This document shows positions 1-10,730 of a stretch of 64,000 nt of DNA, one piece after another (position 1 is the stretch's first letter; each line of letters begins with the position of its first letter). The position numbers and the translations under genes were made by a program. The stretch covers positions 1 to 64,000 of the forward strand of contig NZ_JAELTJ010000002.1 in NCBI RefSeq assembly GCF_016428805.1, in the 5' to 3' direction. Origin of the DNA: Achromobacter sp. ASV32 (GTDB taxonomy: Bacteria > Pseudomonadota > Gammaproteobacteria > Burkholderiales > Burkholderiaceae_B). Under the pieces are notes generated by a model that saw nothing but the letters and a program-made list of their open reading frames with translations, was not told where the DNA came from and ran no database searches.

Positions 1-59
1 GGCGTGACCATAGGCAACCACAGGCCTTCGAAGGAGGCGGTTTGGATGGGAGTATCCAT
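1..59 (-). CDS. DapA-family (dihydrodipicolinate synthase-like) protein, N-terminus only
   Basis: The gene runs off the left edge, so only 19 codons are visible. The peptide begins MDTPIQTASF and reaches GLWLPMVTP, the first beta strand of class I aldolases of the DapA/NanA family, where a G(x)3P(x)TPF signature is expected. The ATG lies 3 nt after the stop of the small gene at 63-386, so the two are probably co-transcribed and translationally coupled. No strong ribosome binding site is visible. The substrate cannot be judged from this fragment. Confidence 0.6.
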   Translation of the reverse strand, partial: MDTPIQTASFEGLWLPMVT

Positions 60-62
60 GGC

Positions 63-386
63 TTATTGCACCGTGATGGCGGCCGCGGGACGCAGCGGGC
101 CGAATTCCGCTTGGGGCAGGCCGCACATCACCGCGTGCATCAGGGCGTCGACCTGATCCTGCGTGCAATGCAGTTGCAGCACGCTCTGGCCGTGGGCATG
201 GTCCACCGACAGGACGTAGACGCCGATACGCTCACCCAGTTCGCGATGCAGGGCCAGCCGGACCTTCAACGCGTCCAGCGTATCGATCCTGACGGTCAGC
301 GACACCATCTCGGGGGCGTGCGGCGCCTGGGACGGGGCCGGACGGTCAAAGGAAGCGGATCTGCTGCGTTCTTGTCGGGGGATCAT
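63..386 (-). CDS. Small protein of unknown function with possible ACT-like fold
   Basis: 107 residues. The first 27 are rich in Pro, Ser and Arg and look disordered. From MVSLTVRID (residue 28) onward the pattern of strands and helices resembles a beta-alpha-beta-beta-alpha-beta domain of the ACT/ferredoxin-like type; that is inference from the hydrophobic pattern only. Translation could instead start at residue 28 (base 305); neither start has a good ribosome binding site. The stop lies 3 nt before a DapA-family start, suggesting a shared transcript. I do not recognise the family. Confidence 0.5.
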   Translation of the reverse strand: MIPRQERSRSASFDRPAPSQAPHAPEMVSLTVRIDTLDALKVRLALHRELGERIGVYVLSVDHAHGQSVLQLHCTQDQVDALMHAVMCGLPQAEFGPLRPAAAITVQ

Positions 387-527
387 GGCGTGGCGGGGGG
401 CGGTGCCGCTGTAGCGGCGTGCCGCGTATCCGGTTGGTTGATGACGATTCCACTATAGAAAGCGGGCCGTAAAACCTGCCGATAAATGCGGGCGCCGCGC
501 GTAAAAAGCGCGTCAACGCCCGCCCTT

Positions 528-1289
528 TCAGAACGTCTTGGTGAGGGACAGCAGACCGGTGGCGCGGCCCATGTAGCGGCCATGGCTGTTGGTATAGACG
601 TTGCGGTCGGCGTTGGTGTCCAGATAGGCCACCGACACGGCCAGGCCCTGGCCGAAGTCCTTGGTCAGCCCGAGCTTCCAATCGGTGTACGAGGCGTTGT
701 CGATATTGCGCACGGTCTGGCGGCCCACGTGGGCGTTGACCGTGAGGCCCCAGATACCGGTGTCGAAGTTGCCGGTCAGGTCGAAGTACTGGCTGTACTT
801 GCTGTCGGCAAAGCCGAACAGGTTGGTCATGGCGACGGAATACTTGAACATCACCGGGCCGTAGCCCAGGCCGGCATAGAGCTCGGTGGTATCGGGGCTG
901 GTGAAGCCGGACGGGTAGTCGCCGGGATAGTAGTACTGCAATACGCCCAGGTCGAAGGGCACGTCCTGGGCCAGGTTGCCCTTGTAGCCGCCATAGAAAT
1001 CCATTTCTACGGGCGCGGACACGTCATGGTTGCTATCGCCCAGCCAACTGATGCTGGAGTTCCAGTTGCCCAGGTACAGGCCGCTGGAATGCGTGAAATC
1101 GAAGCCGCCCTGGATGGCTGGCTTGTTGTTGGTCTGCATCAGGCCGCGGTAGCGGTACTGGCTGGCCAGGGTGACGTTGGCGGTCAGCGAGTAATCCGGG
1201 GCCGGCTCGCTGGCGGCGGGGGCGTCGGTGGCATACGCGGGGGCGGCAAGGACCAGCAGCGCGAGCGCGGCGAGGGGAGTGCGGGACAT
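528..1289 (-). CDS. TorF-like putative outer-membrane protein (Gcw_chp family)
   Basis: 253 residues. A signal peptide (MSRTPLAALALLVL, cleavage near AYA-TDA) is followed by a beta-rich body with the family's early motif LASQYRYRGL, alternating aromatic strands, and a C-terminal phenylalanine typical of outer-membrane barrels. The family (TIGR02001/Gcw_chp, TorF) is predicted to form a porin-like barrel; its substrate is generally unknown. I chose the ATG at 1289 because AGGAG lies 8 nt upstream; the frame stays open 16 codons further but those residues do not resemble a signal peptide. It lies downstream of kdpE on the same strand, separated by 145 bases, and may be independently expressed. 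Confidence 0.8.
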   Translation of the reverse strand: MSRTPLAALALLVLAAPAYATDAPAASEPAPDYSLTANVTLASQYRYRGLMQTNNKPAIQGGFDFTHSSGLYLGNWNSSISWLGDSNHDVSAPVEMDFYGGYKGNLAQDVPFDLGVLQYYYPGDYPSGFTSPDTTELYAGLGYGPVMFKYSVAMTNLFGFADSKYSQYFDLTGNFDTGIWGLTVNAHVGRQTVRNIDNASYTDWKLGLTKDFGQGLAVSVAYLDTNADRNVYTNSHGRYMGRATGLLSLTKTF

Positions 1290-1354
1290 GAACTTCTCCT
1301 GTGTTGAGCGGGATCGCCACAATAGGAGAAGCGGCATAAACGGCGAGACAAGAG

Positions 1355-1382
1355 TGATGCGCCTTGTGTAAAAGGCGCATCA
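1355..1382. other. Inverted repeat between kdpE and the TorF-like gene
   Basis: TGATGCGCC and GGCGCATCA form a perfect 9-bp stem around a 10-nt loop. No T-tract follows on either strand, so it is not a standard intrinsic terminator. It may stabilise the 3' end of the kdp transcript or mark an operator for the porin gene. No function can be assigned. Confidence 0.45.
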
Positions 1383-1434
1383 ACGCGGACAGGCGCCAGG
1401 GCCTGTGCGAGGCGCCTGCTAGTGGGAACAAGCC

Positions 1435-2127
1435 CTAGCCCGCGAAGCGGTACCCTACGCCGATCTCGGTCAGCAGATAGACGGGTTGGGCAGGGTCGGC
1501 CTCCAGCTTCTGCCGCAGATGGCCCATGTAGATCCGCAGGTAGTGATTGCTTTCAACATGCGATGGACCCCAGACCTCGCGCAGCAGTTCGCGGTGCGTC
1601 ATGACCTTGCCGCGGTGCGCCAGCAGGGCGGCCAGCAGGCGGTATTCCATGGCGGTCAGGTGCAGGTGCTGGCCGGCGCGCTCGACCACGCGTTTGGAAA
1701 AATCCACCCGCACGTCGCCGAAGCTGATCTCGGCGGCGCTGCCGGCGCCGCCGCGGCCGTGGCGGCGCAGCAGCACGCGCAGCCGCGCCAGCAGTTCGCT
1801 GACGCCGAATGGCTTGGTCAGGTAGTCGTCGGCGCCCGCATCCAGCGCGGCGACCTTGTCGGCCTCGGCGGTGCGGGCGGACAGCACCAGCACCGGCACT
1901 TCGGTCCAGCCGCGCAATTCGCGGATCAGGGTCATGCCGTCTTCGTCGGGCAGGCCCAGGTCCAGCACCACGGCATCGGGCTGGCGCGTGCCCGCCTCGA
2001 TCAGGCCGCGCTTGACCGTCTCGGCCTCGAACACGGTGCAGCCCTCGCTTTCGAGGGCTTGGCGCACGAAGCGCCGGATATTGGCGTCGTCTTCGATGAT
2101 GAGGACGGTGGGCTGAAAGTCGAACAT
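1435..2127 (-). CDS. kdpE: KdpE, response regulator of the potassium-transport operon
   Basis: 230 residues, the usual length. The N-terminal receiver domain (about 1-120) has the acidic pair EDD at 12-14, the phospho-acceptor Asp56 in VLDLGLPD and the conserved Lys in TKPF. The C-terminal half is an OmpR/PhoB winged helix ending EIGVGYRF. KdpD phosphorylates it in response to potassium limitation and it then activates the kdp operon. The ATG is 9 nt after the kdpD stop, and the whole kdp cluster reads as one minus-strand unit. Confidence 0.95.
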   Translation of the reverse strand: MFDFQPTVLIIEDDANIRRFVRQALESEGCTVFEAETVKRGLIEAGTRQPDAVVLDLGLPDEDGMTLIRELRGWTEVPVLVLSARTAEADKVAALDAGADDYLTKPFGVSELLARLRVLLRRHGRGGAGSAAEISFGDVRVDFSKRVVERAGQHLHLTAMEYRLLAALLAHRGKVMTHRELLREVWGPSHVESNHYLRIYMGHLRQKLEADPAQPVYLLTEIGVGYRFAG

Positions 2128-2136
2128 GCGGTGAAC

Positions 2137-4923
2137 TCAGGCGCTTTCGGGGTGGATCGGGGGCGGCGTGCCCAGGGGCAACGTAAAGACGAACTGCGCG
2201 CCGGACGGCTGGCCGGGCGCGTGCTCGACCCAGATGCGCCCATGGTGAGCGACGATGATGGCTTCGCATACCGCCAGGCCCAGGCCGACGCCAGGGGTGG
2301 CGGATTCGCGTTCGCCGCGGGTGAATTTTTCAAAGATGCGGCGCTCGGCGCCGGGGGCGACGCCTGGACCGTTGTCGCAGACGGCAACGCGCAGTTCGCC
2401 GTCTTGCGCCGTGGCGTGCAGACGGATGACGCTGCCCGCCGGGGTGTATTTGGCGGCGTTTTCCAGCAGGTTGCACAGCACCCGCTCGATCAGCACGCCG
2501 TCGCATTCGACCAGCGGCAGGCCGGACAGGCTATCGACCGTTACGTGGTGCGAGGCCAGCGCTTCGCGCATGGCGGCCAGCGACGCGCCGATCAGTTCCT
2601 CGATGGATTGCCACTCGGGCCGCAGCGGTGTATCGCGGTTTTGCAGGCGGGCCATGTCCAGCAGGTTGGCCACCAGCGCGTGCATGCGCTGTGCCTGATC
2701 GCGCATGGCGCGAATGGTGTCCTGGATATCGGCCGGCAGTGTGCCGGGGCGGCGCATCAGGGTGTCGGTCATGCCGACCAGGCTGGTCAGGGGCGTGCGC
2801 AGGTCGTGCGAGACCGCGGCAAGCAGTGAGTTGCGCAGTTTTTCGGATTCCATGCTGACCAGGGCTTGCTGCGCGACTTCGACGTAGTGCAGGCGTTCCA
2901 GAGCGATGGCGATCAGCGTGGCGTAGGCCTCGATCTGGCGGCGCGAGTCCGGCTGCGAGAACAGGCTGCGGCGCGGCGCGGCCAGGGCCAGCACCCCGCG
3001 CGTGCGCATGGGCGCCTTCAGGGGCAGGTAGAGCAGGTCGCTGTTGGACAGCGTGGCGGTGCCGGCGCCGGCGGGCTGGCCATGATCGTAGACCCATTGG
3101 GCCAGCGCGGATTCCAGGGGCGGCATGTCGTCGGCCGCAGGCGAGGCCAGTTTCAGGCGGTCGTCCAACCCCAGGATGTACAGCGCGCAGCGCGAGCCGA
3201 AGGTGGCGTGGACGAAAGCGCCTGCGGATGCCACGATCTGCTCGGGCAGCAACGCCGACGATAGCTCGCGCGCGAATTCATACAGGCTGCGGGCGTCGGC
3301 TTCGCGCTTGACCGAGGCTTGGGCCTGCAGCCGCAGGCCAGCGGTAAGCTGGCCGATCAACAGACCCACGGCCAGCAGCACGCCGAACGTCAGCAGGTAC
3401 TGCACGTCCGACACGGCGAACGACGCCAGCGGCTGCACGAAGAAGAAGTCGAACAGGCCCACGCTCACGACGGAGGCCAGCGCCGCCGGCCCTCTGCCGT
3501 GCCGTAGCGCCACCGCCACCACCGCCAGCAGGAACAGCATCACGATGTTGGTCTGATGCAGGGCCGGGAATACCAATGCCGACAGCGCGGTGGCTGTGGT
3601 GCAATAGCACAGCGCCCAGGCGTAGCCGGTCCAGGGCTGCGAGCCGCGTTCGTCCACTGCCTGGCGTTGGCGGCGGCCGAGTGTCAGGGGATCGCGTCCA
3701 GGGGCGGTGGCCGCCGGCAGGGGGGGGGCGCCGAGCCGGATGATGTCGATTTCGGGGCAACCGGCGGCCAGCATGTCGGCGAAGCTGTGACGGCGCCACA
3801 GCCAGCCGGGGCTGATGGCCGCATTCAGCAGGGCGGACAGCGACAGCCGCAGGCGCTGCAGGCCGCTGGCGCGGGTGCGGCCGACGATGGCCTTGGTGAT
3901 GTTGTGGCGGCGCACGTAGCGCACCACGGCATCGACCATGTCGCCGCCGGCCAGGGTTTCGCTGCGCGCGCCCAGCGAGTCGGCCAGGGCCAGGCTGCGT
4001 TGCAGCCGTTCCTGTTCGGCCTGGGGCGGGGGCGCGGCGCGCGGCACGTCGATGGTGACGACGTGCAGGTCGCATTCGAGTTGCTGGCTAAGGCGATGCG
4101 CGCTACGGATGACGTATTCCGCGTCGGCGTCGGGGCCGATGCAGGCCACCACGGCCTCGCGCGTGCGCCAGACCGGTTCGATGGCGCGGTCGCGGCGGTA
4201 GGCCTGTACGTCGTCGTCGACGTGGTCGGCAGTGCGGCGCAGTGCCAGTTCGCGCAGGGCGATCAGGTTGCCCTTGCGAAAGAAGTTGCGGGTGGCGTGA
4301 CGCGCCTGCTCGGGCAGGTAGACCTTGCCTTCCTTCAGGCGGCGCAGCAGCTCATCGGCGGACAGGTCCACCAGGATGACTTCGTCGGCCGCGTCGAAGA
4401 CCTCGTCGGGCACGGTTTCCCAGACGCGCACGCCGGTGATGCTGCCGACGGCCTCGTTCAGGCTGTCCAGGTGCTGCACGTTCAGCGTGGTCCAGACGTC
4501 GATGCCGGCGGCCAGCAGTTCCTGGATGTCCTGCCAGCGCTTGGCATGGCGCGAGCCGGGGGCGTTCGAGTGCGCCAGTTCATCGACCAGGACCAGGTCC
4601 GGATGCGCGGCCAGCGCCGCATCCAGGTCGAATTCCTTGAGCGCGTGGCCGCGGTACGAGACGTCTTTCAGGGGCAGTACCGCGACCCCTTCGAGCAGGG
4701 CGGCGGTTTCGCGCCGGCCGTGGGTTTCGACGATGCCGGCCAGCACGCGGGCGCCTTGGGCGGCGTGGGCGCGCGCGGCCACCAGCATGGCGTATGTCTT
4801 GCCGACTCCGGCCGACGATCCGAAATAGACGCGCAATTTGCCGCGCACCGCCTGGCGCGCGGCGTCGTCTAGGGTTTTCAGGAGCGCGTCCGGATCGGGA
4901 CGCTCGCCAGCATTGTCAGCCAT
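2137..4923 (-). CDS. kdpD: KdpD, potassium-responsive sensor histidine kinase
   Basis: 928 residues, close to the family norm (about 895-930). Order of domains: an N-terminal KdpD cytoplasmic domain with a Walker-type GSSAGVGKTYAM loop near residues 35-47, a universal-stress-like domain (about 255-385), a DUF4118 block of four membrane helices (about 430-535), a GAF-like region, a HisKA domain with His706 in VSHDLRTPL, and an HATPase_c domain with DNGPG and GVGLGLA near the C-terminus. It autophosphorylates and passes phosphate to KdpE. It lies downstream of kdpC with a 51-nt gap and directly precedes kdpE. Confidence 0.96.
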   Translation of the reverse strand: MADNAGERPDPDALLKTLDDAARQAVRGKLRVYFGSSAGVGKTYAMLVAARAHAAQGARVLAGIVETHGRRETAALLEGVAVLPLKDVSYRGHALKEFDLDAALAAHPDLVLVDELAHSNAPGSRHAKRWQDIQELLAAGIDVWTTLNVQHLDSLNEAVGSITGVRVWETVPDEVFDAADEVILVDLSADELLRRLKEGKVYLPEQARHATRNFFRKGNLIALRELALRRTADHVDDDVQAYRRDRAIEPVWRTREAVVACIGPDADAEYVIRSAHRLSQQLECDLHVVTIDVPRAAPPPQAEQERLQRSLALADSLGARSETLAGGDMVDAVVRYVRRHNITKAIVGRTRASGLQRLRLSLSALLNAAISPGWLWRRHSFADMLAAGCPEIDIIRLGAPPLPAATAPGRDPLTLGRRQRQAVDERGSQPWTGYAWALCYCTTATALSALVFPALHQTNIVMLFLLAVVAVALRHGRGPAALASVVSVGLFDFFFVQPLASFAVSDVQYLLTFGVLLAVGLLIGQLTAGLRLQAQASVKREADARSLYEFARELSSALLPEQIVASAGAFVHATFGSRCALYILGLDDRLKLASPAADDMPPLESALAQWVYDHGQPAGAGTATLSNSDLLYLPLKAPMRTRGVLALAAPRRSLFSQPDSRRQIEAYATLIAIALERLHYVEVAQQALVSMESEKLRNSLLAAVSHDLRTPLTSLVGMTDTLMRRPGTLPADIQDTIRAMRDQAQRMHALVANLLDMARLQNRDTPLRPEWQSIEELIGASLAAMREALASHHVTVDSLSGLPLVECDGVLIERVLCNLLENAAKYTPAGSVIRLHATAQDGELRVAVCDNGPGVAPGAERRIFEKFTRGERESATPGVGLGLAVCEAIIVAHHGRIWVEHAPGQPSGAQFVFTLPLGTPPPIHPESA

Positions 4924-4974
4924 GGACGCGCAGGGAAAGGGTGGGGACGGCTGGCAATACTATACGCCCGCGCC

Positions 4975-5583
4975 TCATTTGACCGGCGCCAGCTTGTCCA
5001 GCGCCAGATTCAGCTTCAGCACGTTGACCACGGGGTCACCCAGCACGCCCAGCCAGGGCTTGGTGGTGTTGGCCTGGATCAGCGCGTCGACCTGATCACG
5101 CGGCAGGTTGCGGGCCCGGGCCACGCGCGCGGCCTGGTAGGCCGCCGCGGCGGGGCTGATGTGCGGATCCAGCCCGCTGCCCGAGGCGGTGATCAGATCC
5201 ACCGGCACCGGCGTGGGATTGTCCGGGTCCGCGGCCTTCAGGGCGGCGATACGGGCCTGGATGGCCTCGGCCAGCGCCGGGTTGCGCGGGCCGAGGTTCG
5301 AGCCGCCGGAGTTGGCGCCGTTGTACGGCATGGGCGAGGTGGCCGACGGCCGGCCCCAGAAGTACTGGGGCGCGCTGAACGACTGGCCGATCCATTCCGA
5401 GCCGACGACCTTGTCGCCCTGGCGAATCAGCGAGCCGGACGCTTCGTGCGGGAATACGGCGGCGGCAATGCCGGTAGTCAGGAAGGGGTAGGCCAGACCG
5501 GTCACCAGGGACAGGGCGGCGAAGACGACCAGCGCGGGGCGCAGGATGCCGCCTTGGCGGGGCAGCGAGAGTGCTTGTTTCAT
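4975..5583 (-). CDS. kdpC: KdpC, potassium-transporting ATPase subunit C
   Basis: 202 residues. A single N-terminal membrane helix (about 13-35, [16 protein letters not shown]) anchors a periplasmic domain carrying the family motifs [18 protein letters not shown] and the terminal [10 protein letters not shown]. KdpC stabilises the KdpFABC complex and raises potassium affinity. It begins 30 nt after kdpB, within the operon. Nothing looks truncated. Confidence 0.95.
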   Translation of the reverse strand: MKQALSLPRQGGILRPALVVFAALSLVTGLAYPFLTTGIAAAVFPHEASGSLIRQGDKVVGSEWIGQSFSAPQYFWGRPSATSPMPYNGANSGGSNLGPRNPALAEAIQARIAALKAADPDNPTPVPVDLITASGSGLDPHISPAAAAYQAARVARARNLPRDQVDALIQANTTKPWLGVLGDPVVNVLKLNLALDKLAPVK

Positions 5584-5613
5584 GATGGTTTCCTTTCCAG
5601 TGGCGGGCGCGGG

Positions 5614-7776
<2,163 letters not shown>

Positions 7777-7798
7777 TTTCTTTCCTAGCCTGTTGCAT

Positions 7799-9595
7799 TC
7801 AGGGTTGCAGGTGTTCCGCGACCGGGCCCAGGGCCAGTGCGGGCACATATGTCAGGGCGCCCACCAGCAGCACCGCGCCGATCAGCAGCACCACGAAGAG
7901 GGGGCCGGTGGTCGGCATGCTGCCGGGGCCGGCGGGCAGGCGGCGCTTGGCCCCCAGCGAGCCGGCCATCGCCAAGATGGCGACGATGATGGCGAAGCGG
8001 CCGAACCACATCGCGATGCCGAGCAGCACGTTGTAGAAGGGCGTGTTGGCGGACAGGCCGGCGAAGGCGCTGCCGTTGTTGTTGGCGGCCGACGACAGGG
8101 CGTACAGAATCTCGGAGAAGCCATGGATGCCGGGATTGAGCACCCCCGCCTGGCCGGCCGTCACCGACACCGCCAGCGCCGTGCCGGCCAGCACCAGCAG
8201 CGGCGTGGCCAGGATCACGATCGACACCATCTTCATGTCGTAGGCTTCGATCTTCTTGCCCAGGTACTCTGGCGTGCGGCCGATCATCAGCCCGGCGATG
8301 AACACGCCCAGGATGGCGAATGCCAGCATGCCGTAGAGCCCCGAGCCGACCCCGCCGAAGACGACTTCGCCCAGTTGCATCAGCAGCATCGGCGACAGGC
8401 CGCCCATGGCCGTCAGCGAGTCGTGCATGCCGTTGACGGCGCCGCAGGAGGCCGCCGTGGTGATGGTGGCGAACAGCGACGTGGCGGCGATGCCGAAGCG
8501 GGTTTCCTTGCCTTCCATGTTGCCGCCGGGCGAGAACGCCGTCATGGCGCTATCGGCTCCGGCCTGCGCGGCCATGGGGTTGGCCTGCTGCTCGAAGTAG
8601 GCGGTCGATAGCGCAAACACCGCGAACAGCACGGTCATCGCCGCCAGAATGGCGATGCCCTGGCGCCGGTTGCCCACCATTTCGCCGAAGGTAAAGCACA
8701 GCGCCGCCGGAATCGCCAGGATCGCCAGCATCTCCAGGAAGTTCGACAGCGCGGTCGAATTCTCGAAGGGGTGGGCCGAGTTGGCGTTGAAGAAGCCGCC
8801 GCCATTGGTGCCCAGCAGCTTGATCGCTTCCTGCGAGGCTACCGGGCCCATGGCCAGCGTCTGCGTCTGGGTCACCGCCGGATCGGTCACCGGCTGGCCC
8901 TTGTCGTCCAGCACCGGCTGACCTTGGGCGTCCACGCGCGGCTGATCGTAATGCAGGGCTTGCACCGTCTGCACTTCCTGGTAGGGGCTGAAATTCTGGA
9001 TCACGCCCTGGCTGACCAGCGCCAGCGCCAGCACCAGCGACAGGGGCAGCAGCACATACAGCGTGCAGCGGACCATGTCGGCCCAGAAGTTGCCCAGCGT
9101 GGCCGAGCAATGGCGCGCCAGGCCACGGATCAACGCGAACAGCACCGCAATGCCGGTGGCGGCCGAAACGAAGTTCTGCACCGTCAGCGCCAGCATCTGG
9201 GTCAGGTAGCTCATCGTCGACTCGCCGCCGTAGCCTTGCCAGTTGGTGTTGGTCACGAAGCTGATGGCGGTGTTCAGCGACGAATCGGGCGAAACGGCGC
9301 CCAGGGCTGCGGGGTTCAGCGGCAGCATGCCTTGGACGCGCTGCAGGCCATAGACCACCACGACGCCCAGGATGTTGAAGGCCAGCACCGCCAGCGCATA
9401 GCGCTTCCAGCCCATTTCAGCCTGCGGGTCGATGCCCGCAAGCCGGTAGATGCCACGTTCCAGCGGGCGGCCCCAGGCGGTCAGCCGGGAGGACCCGTTT
9501 TCCATGGCGATGCGGATGTAGCGCCCCAGGAAGGGCGCTATCGCGAGCAGGACTGCCAGGTACACGACCAGCAGTCCGACGAATTCGGCAGTCAT
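7799..9595 (-). CDS. kdpA: KdpA, potassium-translocating subunit
   Basis: 598 residues with about ten membrane helices, somewhat longer than E. coli KdpA (557). It shows the four pore regions with selectivity-filter-like motifs, including [36 protein letters not shown] and [10 protein letters not shown]. KdpA selects potassium and forms the intramembrane path of the complex. Its ATG overlaps the kdpF stop in a TGATG arrangement, a sign of translational coupling. A hydrophilic insert near residues 190-215 ([15 protein letters not shown]) is slightly unusual but sits in a region that varies in length. Confidence 0.96.
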   Translation of the reverse strand: MTAEFVGLLVVYLAVLLAIAPFLGRYIRIAMENGSSRLTAWGRPLERGIYRLAGIDPQAEMGWKRYALAVLAFNILGVVVVYGLQRVQGMLPLNPAALGAVSPDSSLNTAISFVTNTNWQGYGGESTMSYLTQMLALTVQNFVSAATGIAVLFALIRGLARHCSATLGNFWADMVRCTLYVLLPLSLVLALALVSQGVIQNFSPYQEVQTVQALHYDQPRVDAQGQPVLDDKGQPVTDPAVTQTQTLAMGPVASQEAIKLLGTNGGGFFNANSAHPFENSTALSNFLEMLAILAIPAALCFTFGEMVGNRRQGIAILAAMTVLFAVFALSTAYFEQQANPMAAQAGADSAMTAFSPGGNMEGKETRFGIAATSLFATITTAASCGAVNGMHDSLTAMGGLSPMLLMQLGEVVFGGVGSGLYGMLAFAILGVFIAGLMIGRTPEYLGKKIEAYDMKMVSIVILATPLLVLAGTALAVSVTAGQAGVLNPGIHGFSEILYALSSAANNNGSAFAGLSANTPFYNVLLGIAMWFGRFAIIVAILAMAGSLGAKRRLPAGPGSMPTTGPLFVVLLIGAVLLVGALTYVPALALGPVAEHLQP

Positions 9596-9684
9596 CAGAA
9601 CTTCTCCGGTTTGAACAGGGCGACCAGCAGGTACACGAACAGCAGTGCGGCCGTGACGCCGCTAAGCCAGTAGAGCCAGGTCAT
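9595..9684 (-). CDS. kdpF: KdpF, small stabilising subunit of the Kdp pump
   Basis: 29 residues, a single membrane helix with the typical KdpF pattern ([15 protein letters not shown]). KdpF is a lipid-like stabiliser of KdpFABC. Its start overlaps the last codons of another small membrane-protein gene by 4 nt (ATGA) and its stop overlaps the kdpA start. Assignment rests on size, the C-terminal KPE(K/R)F pattern and position directly before kdpA. Confidence 0.92.
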   Translation of the reverse strand: MTWLYWLSGVTAALLFVYLLVALFKPEKF

Positions 9685-9779
9685 GATTGCTCTCCGGAAG
9701 ACAGGGCTTCGCAGAACAGGACCAGGGCTAAGATCAGCCCGGCCATGCCGGCGAAGACGGCGATATAGATGGCATCCAC
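9681..9779 (-). CDS. 32-residue membrane protein heading the kdp operon
   Basis: A GTG start at 9779, preceded by GGGAGG 6 nt upstream, opens a 32-codon frame (MDAIYIAVFAGM...SSGEQS). It has one hydrophobic helix (residues 4-23) and a short charged tail, and its stop overlaps the kdpF ATG by 4 nt. The strong ribosome binding site and coupling argue that it is translated. It resembles KdpF in size but lacks the KPEKF ending. It could be a second small subunit or a leader peptide that couples translation of kdpF. No family recognised. Confidence 0.65.
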   Translation of the reverse strand: MDAIYIAVFAGMAGLILALVLFCEALSSGEQS

Positions 9780-9895
9780 GTTTTTCCTCCCGGGAGCCAG
9801 GCTCCCTTCGAACGACGGGCCTCGCGCGGCATTGGGGATGCGGACCGCGCGGGCGAAGTGACCAATCAGGACACCGGCAGGTTACGGAGCAGGGG

Positions 9896-9945
9896 GTAAA
9901 AACGGGGTATAGCTTTGGCGCGAGGGTGTAAACGGAACGTAAAAA
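9896..9945 (-). promoter_or_regulatory. Candidate kdp promoter with KdpE-type direct repeat
   Basis: Read on the minus strand, TTTTTAC (9939-9945) is followed by TTTACACCC (9924-9932), and a third TTTTTAC lies at 9896-9902. The first pair resembles the E. coli KdpE site, in which an AT-rich TTTATA element is followed by TTTACACCC. TTTACA (9927-9932) and TATACC (9906-9911) could be -35 and -10 boxes, though the 15-nt spacing is short. The site lies about 115-165 nt upstream of the first kdp start. Confidence 0.5.
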
Positions 9946-10234
9946 CGGCACGGCATCATGGTGGCCGAGGGGGGCGCTGTCCCGGTGCGCCAGGCTGGCC
10001 AGTGCGTGCCCGGATGCGGGCATGGGGGGCGCCGATTTTTTGAGGCATGCTCAAGATAGGGCGGATCCAGCCGGCTGTGAGTGCCCGGAAATCGAGAATT
10101 TCAGCCAAAAAATCCCAACATTTGGAACGGATGGTCGAAAATGCACTTATATGGTGCAAGGTATATGTAAATGAATGCGCCGAATTAGGGCATTCCCCTA
10201 GTGTGACATTCCCGCATCTGGTGCAGAATCTCTT

Positions 10235-10360
10235 CCCATGCAGGTGAGGAGACAAAGCCCTGCATGGGCAATTACCGGCGGCACCGGTACATAAAAAAGT
10301 AGCAGTACTCAAAAAAAGCAAAACGCACAACGGCTGGCACCAGGCAGTGCCGGCCGTTGT
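10235..10360 (+). promoter_or_regulatory. Structured leader with three hairpins upstream of the DUF4212-symporter operon
   Basis: Three inverted repeats follow one another in an otherwise AT-rich gap of 666 bases. The first pairs CCCATGCAGG (10235-10244) with CCTGCATGGG (10259-10268). The second pairs TACCGG (10273-10278) with CCGGTA (10284-10289). The third has a 14-bp stem (10327-10340 with 10347-10360, one G-T pair). The first loop holds a GAGGAG Shine-Dalgarno-like sequence. On the plus strand none is followed by a T-tract; on the minus strand the third is followed by T-rich sequence and could terminate antisense transcription. The rest of the gap (9946-10234) shows AT-rich promoter-like sequence but no convincing gene. 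Confidence 0.5.
10264..10302 (+). CDS. Possible 12-codon leader peptide
   Basis: ATG at 10264 opens MGNYRRHRYIKK and stops at TAG 10300-10302. AGGAG (10247-10251) lies 12 nt upstream, a long spacing, inside the loop of a hairpin whose 3' arm contains the start codon. The peptide is very basic. A second short frame from ATG 10238 (18 codons, ending ITGGTGT) overlaps it in another register. Either might be a regulatory mini-ORF, or both could be chance. Confidence 0.3.
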   Translation: MGNYRRHRYIKK

Positions 10361-10445
10361 CGCATAAAAATCCCGCATTTTGTCCGCCCAGGGTTTTTCT
10401 AGCGCTGCGTTTCGCGATATTCCCCAGGTCTTGCTCACGCCAGCT

Positions 10446-10730
10446 ATGCCGGAATCCCGCGCTTCCTCCTCCTCTTCTTCGCCCGCTTCCACTCCCTACT
10501 GGCGCCGCAATGTGTGGCTGATTGTGCTGCTGCTGGTCGTCTGGGCCGCGCTGACGTTCATCCCGTCCTATTTCGCCCGTAGCCTGTCGTTCGACTTCAT
10601 CGGCTGGCCGTTCTCGTTCTGGATGGCCGCCTATGGCGCGCCGCTGGCCTACCTGATCCTCATCGCGATATACGCCCGGGTCATGAATCGCGCCGACCGC
10701 CGCGCCGACGAGGCCAAAGGGGGCCGCTGA
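10446..10730 (+). CDS. DUF4212 small membrane protein, symporter partner
   Basis: 94 residues with two membrane helices (about 23-43 and 56-78). The central motif FDFIGWPFSFWMAAYGAP identifies the DUF4212 family, which nearly always precedes a sodium:solute symporter of the VC_2705 type, as here. It is thought to be an accessory subunit, comparable to YjcH beside ActP. I chose the ATG at 10446; the frame is open back to a TTG at 10380, but the added residues are not family-like. Its stop overlaps the symporter ATG (TGATG), indicating translational coupling. Confidence 0.85.
   Translation: MPESRASSSSSSPASTPYWRRNVWLIVLLLVVWAALTFIPSYFARSLSFDFIGWPFSFWMAAYGAPLAYLILIAIYARVMNRADRRADEAKGGR

Noticed and set aside
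10047-10247. 66-residue plus-strand frame in the kdp-symporter gap
   Set aside because: Composition is not coding-like, no ribosome binding site, and it ends inside the first leader hairpin.
10327-10360. Third leader hairpin as a plus-strand terminator
   Set aside because: No T-tract follows on the plus strand; T-rich sequence follows only when read on the minus strand.
9956-10492. 178-residue minus-strand frame opposite the symporter leader
   Set aside because: It covers the AT-rich leader and the DUF4212 start, has no ribosome binding site and no protein-like pattern beyond a short poly-Glu run mirrored from serine codons.
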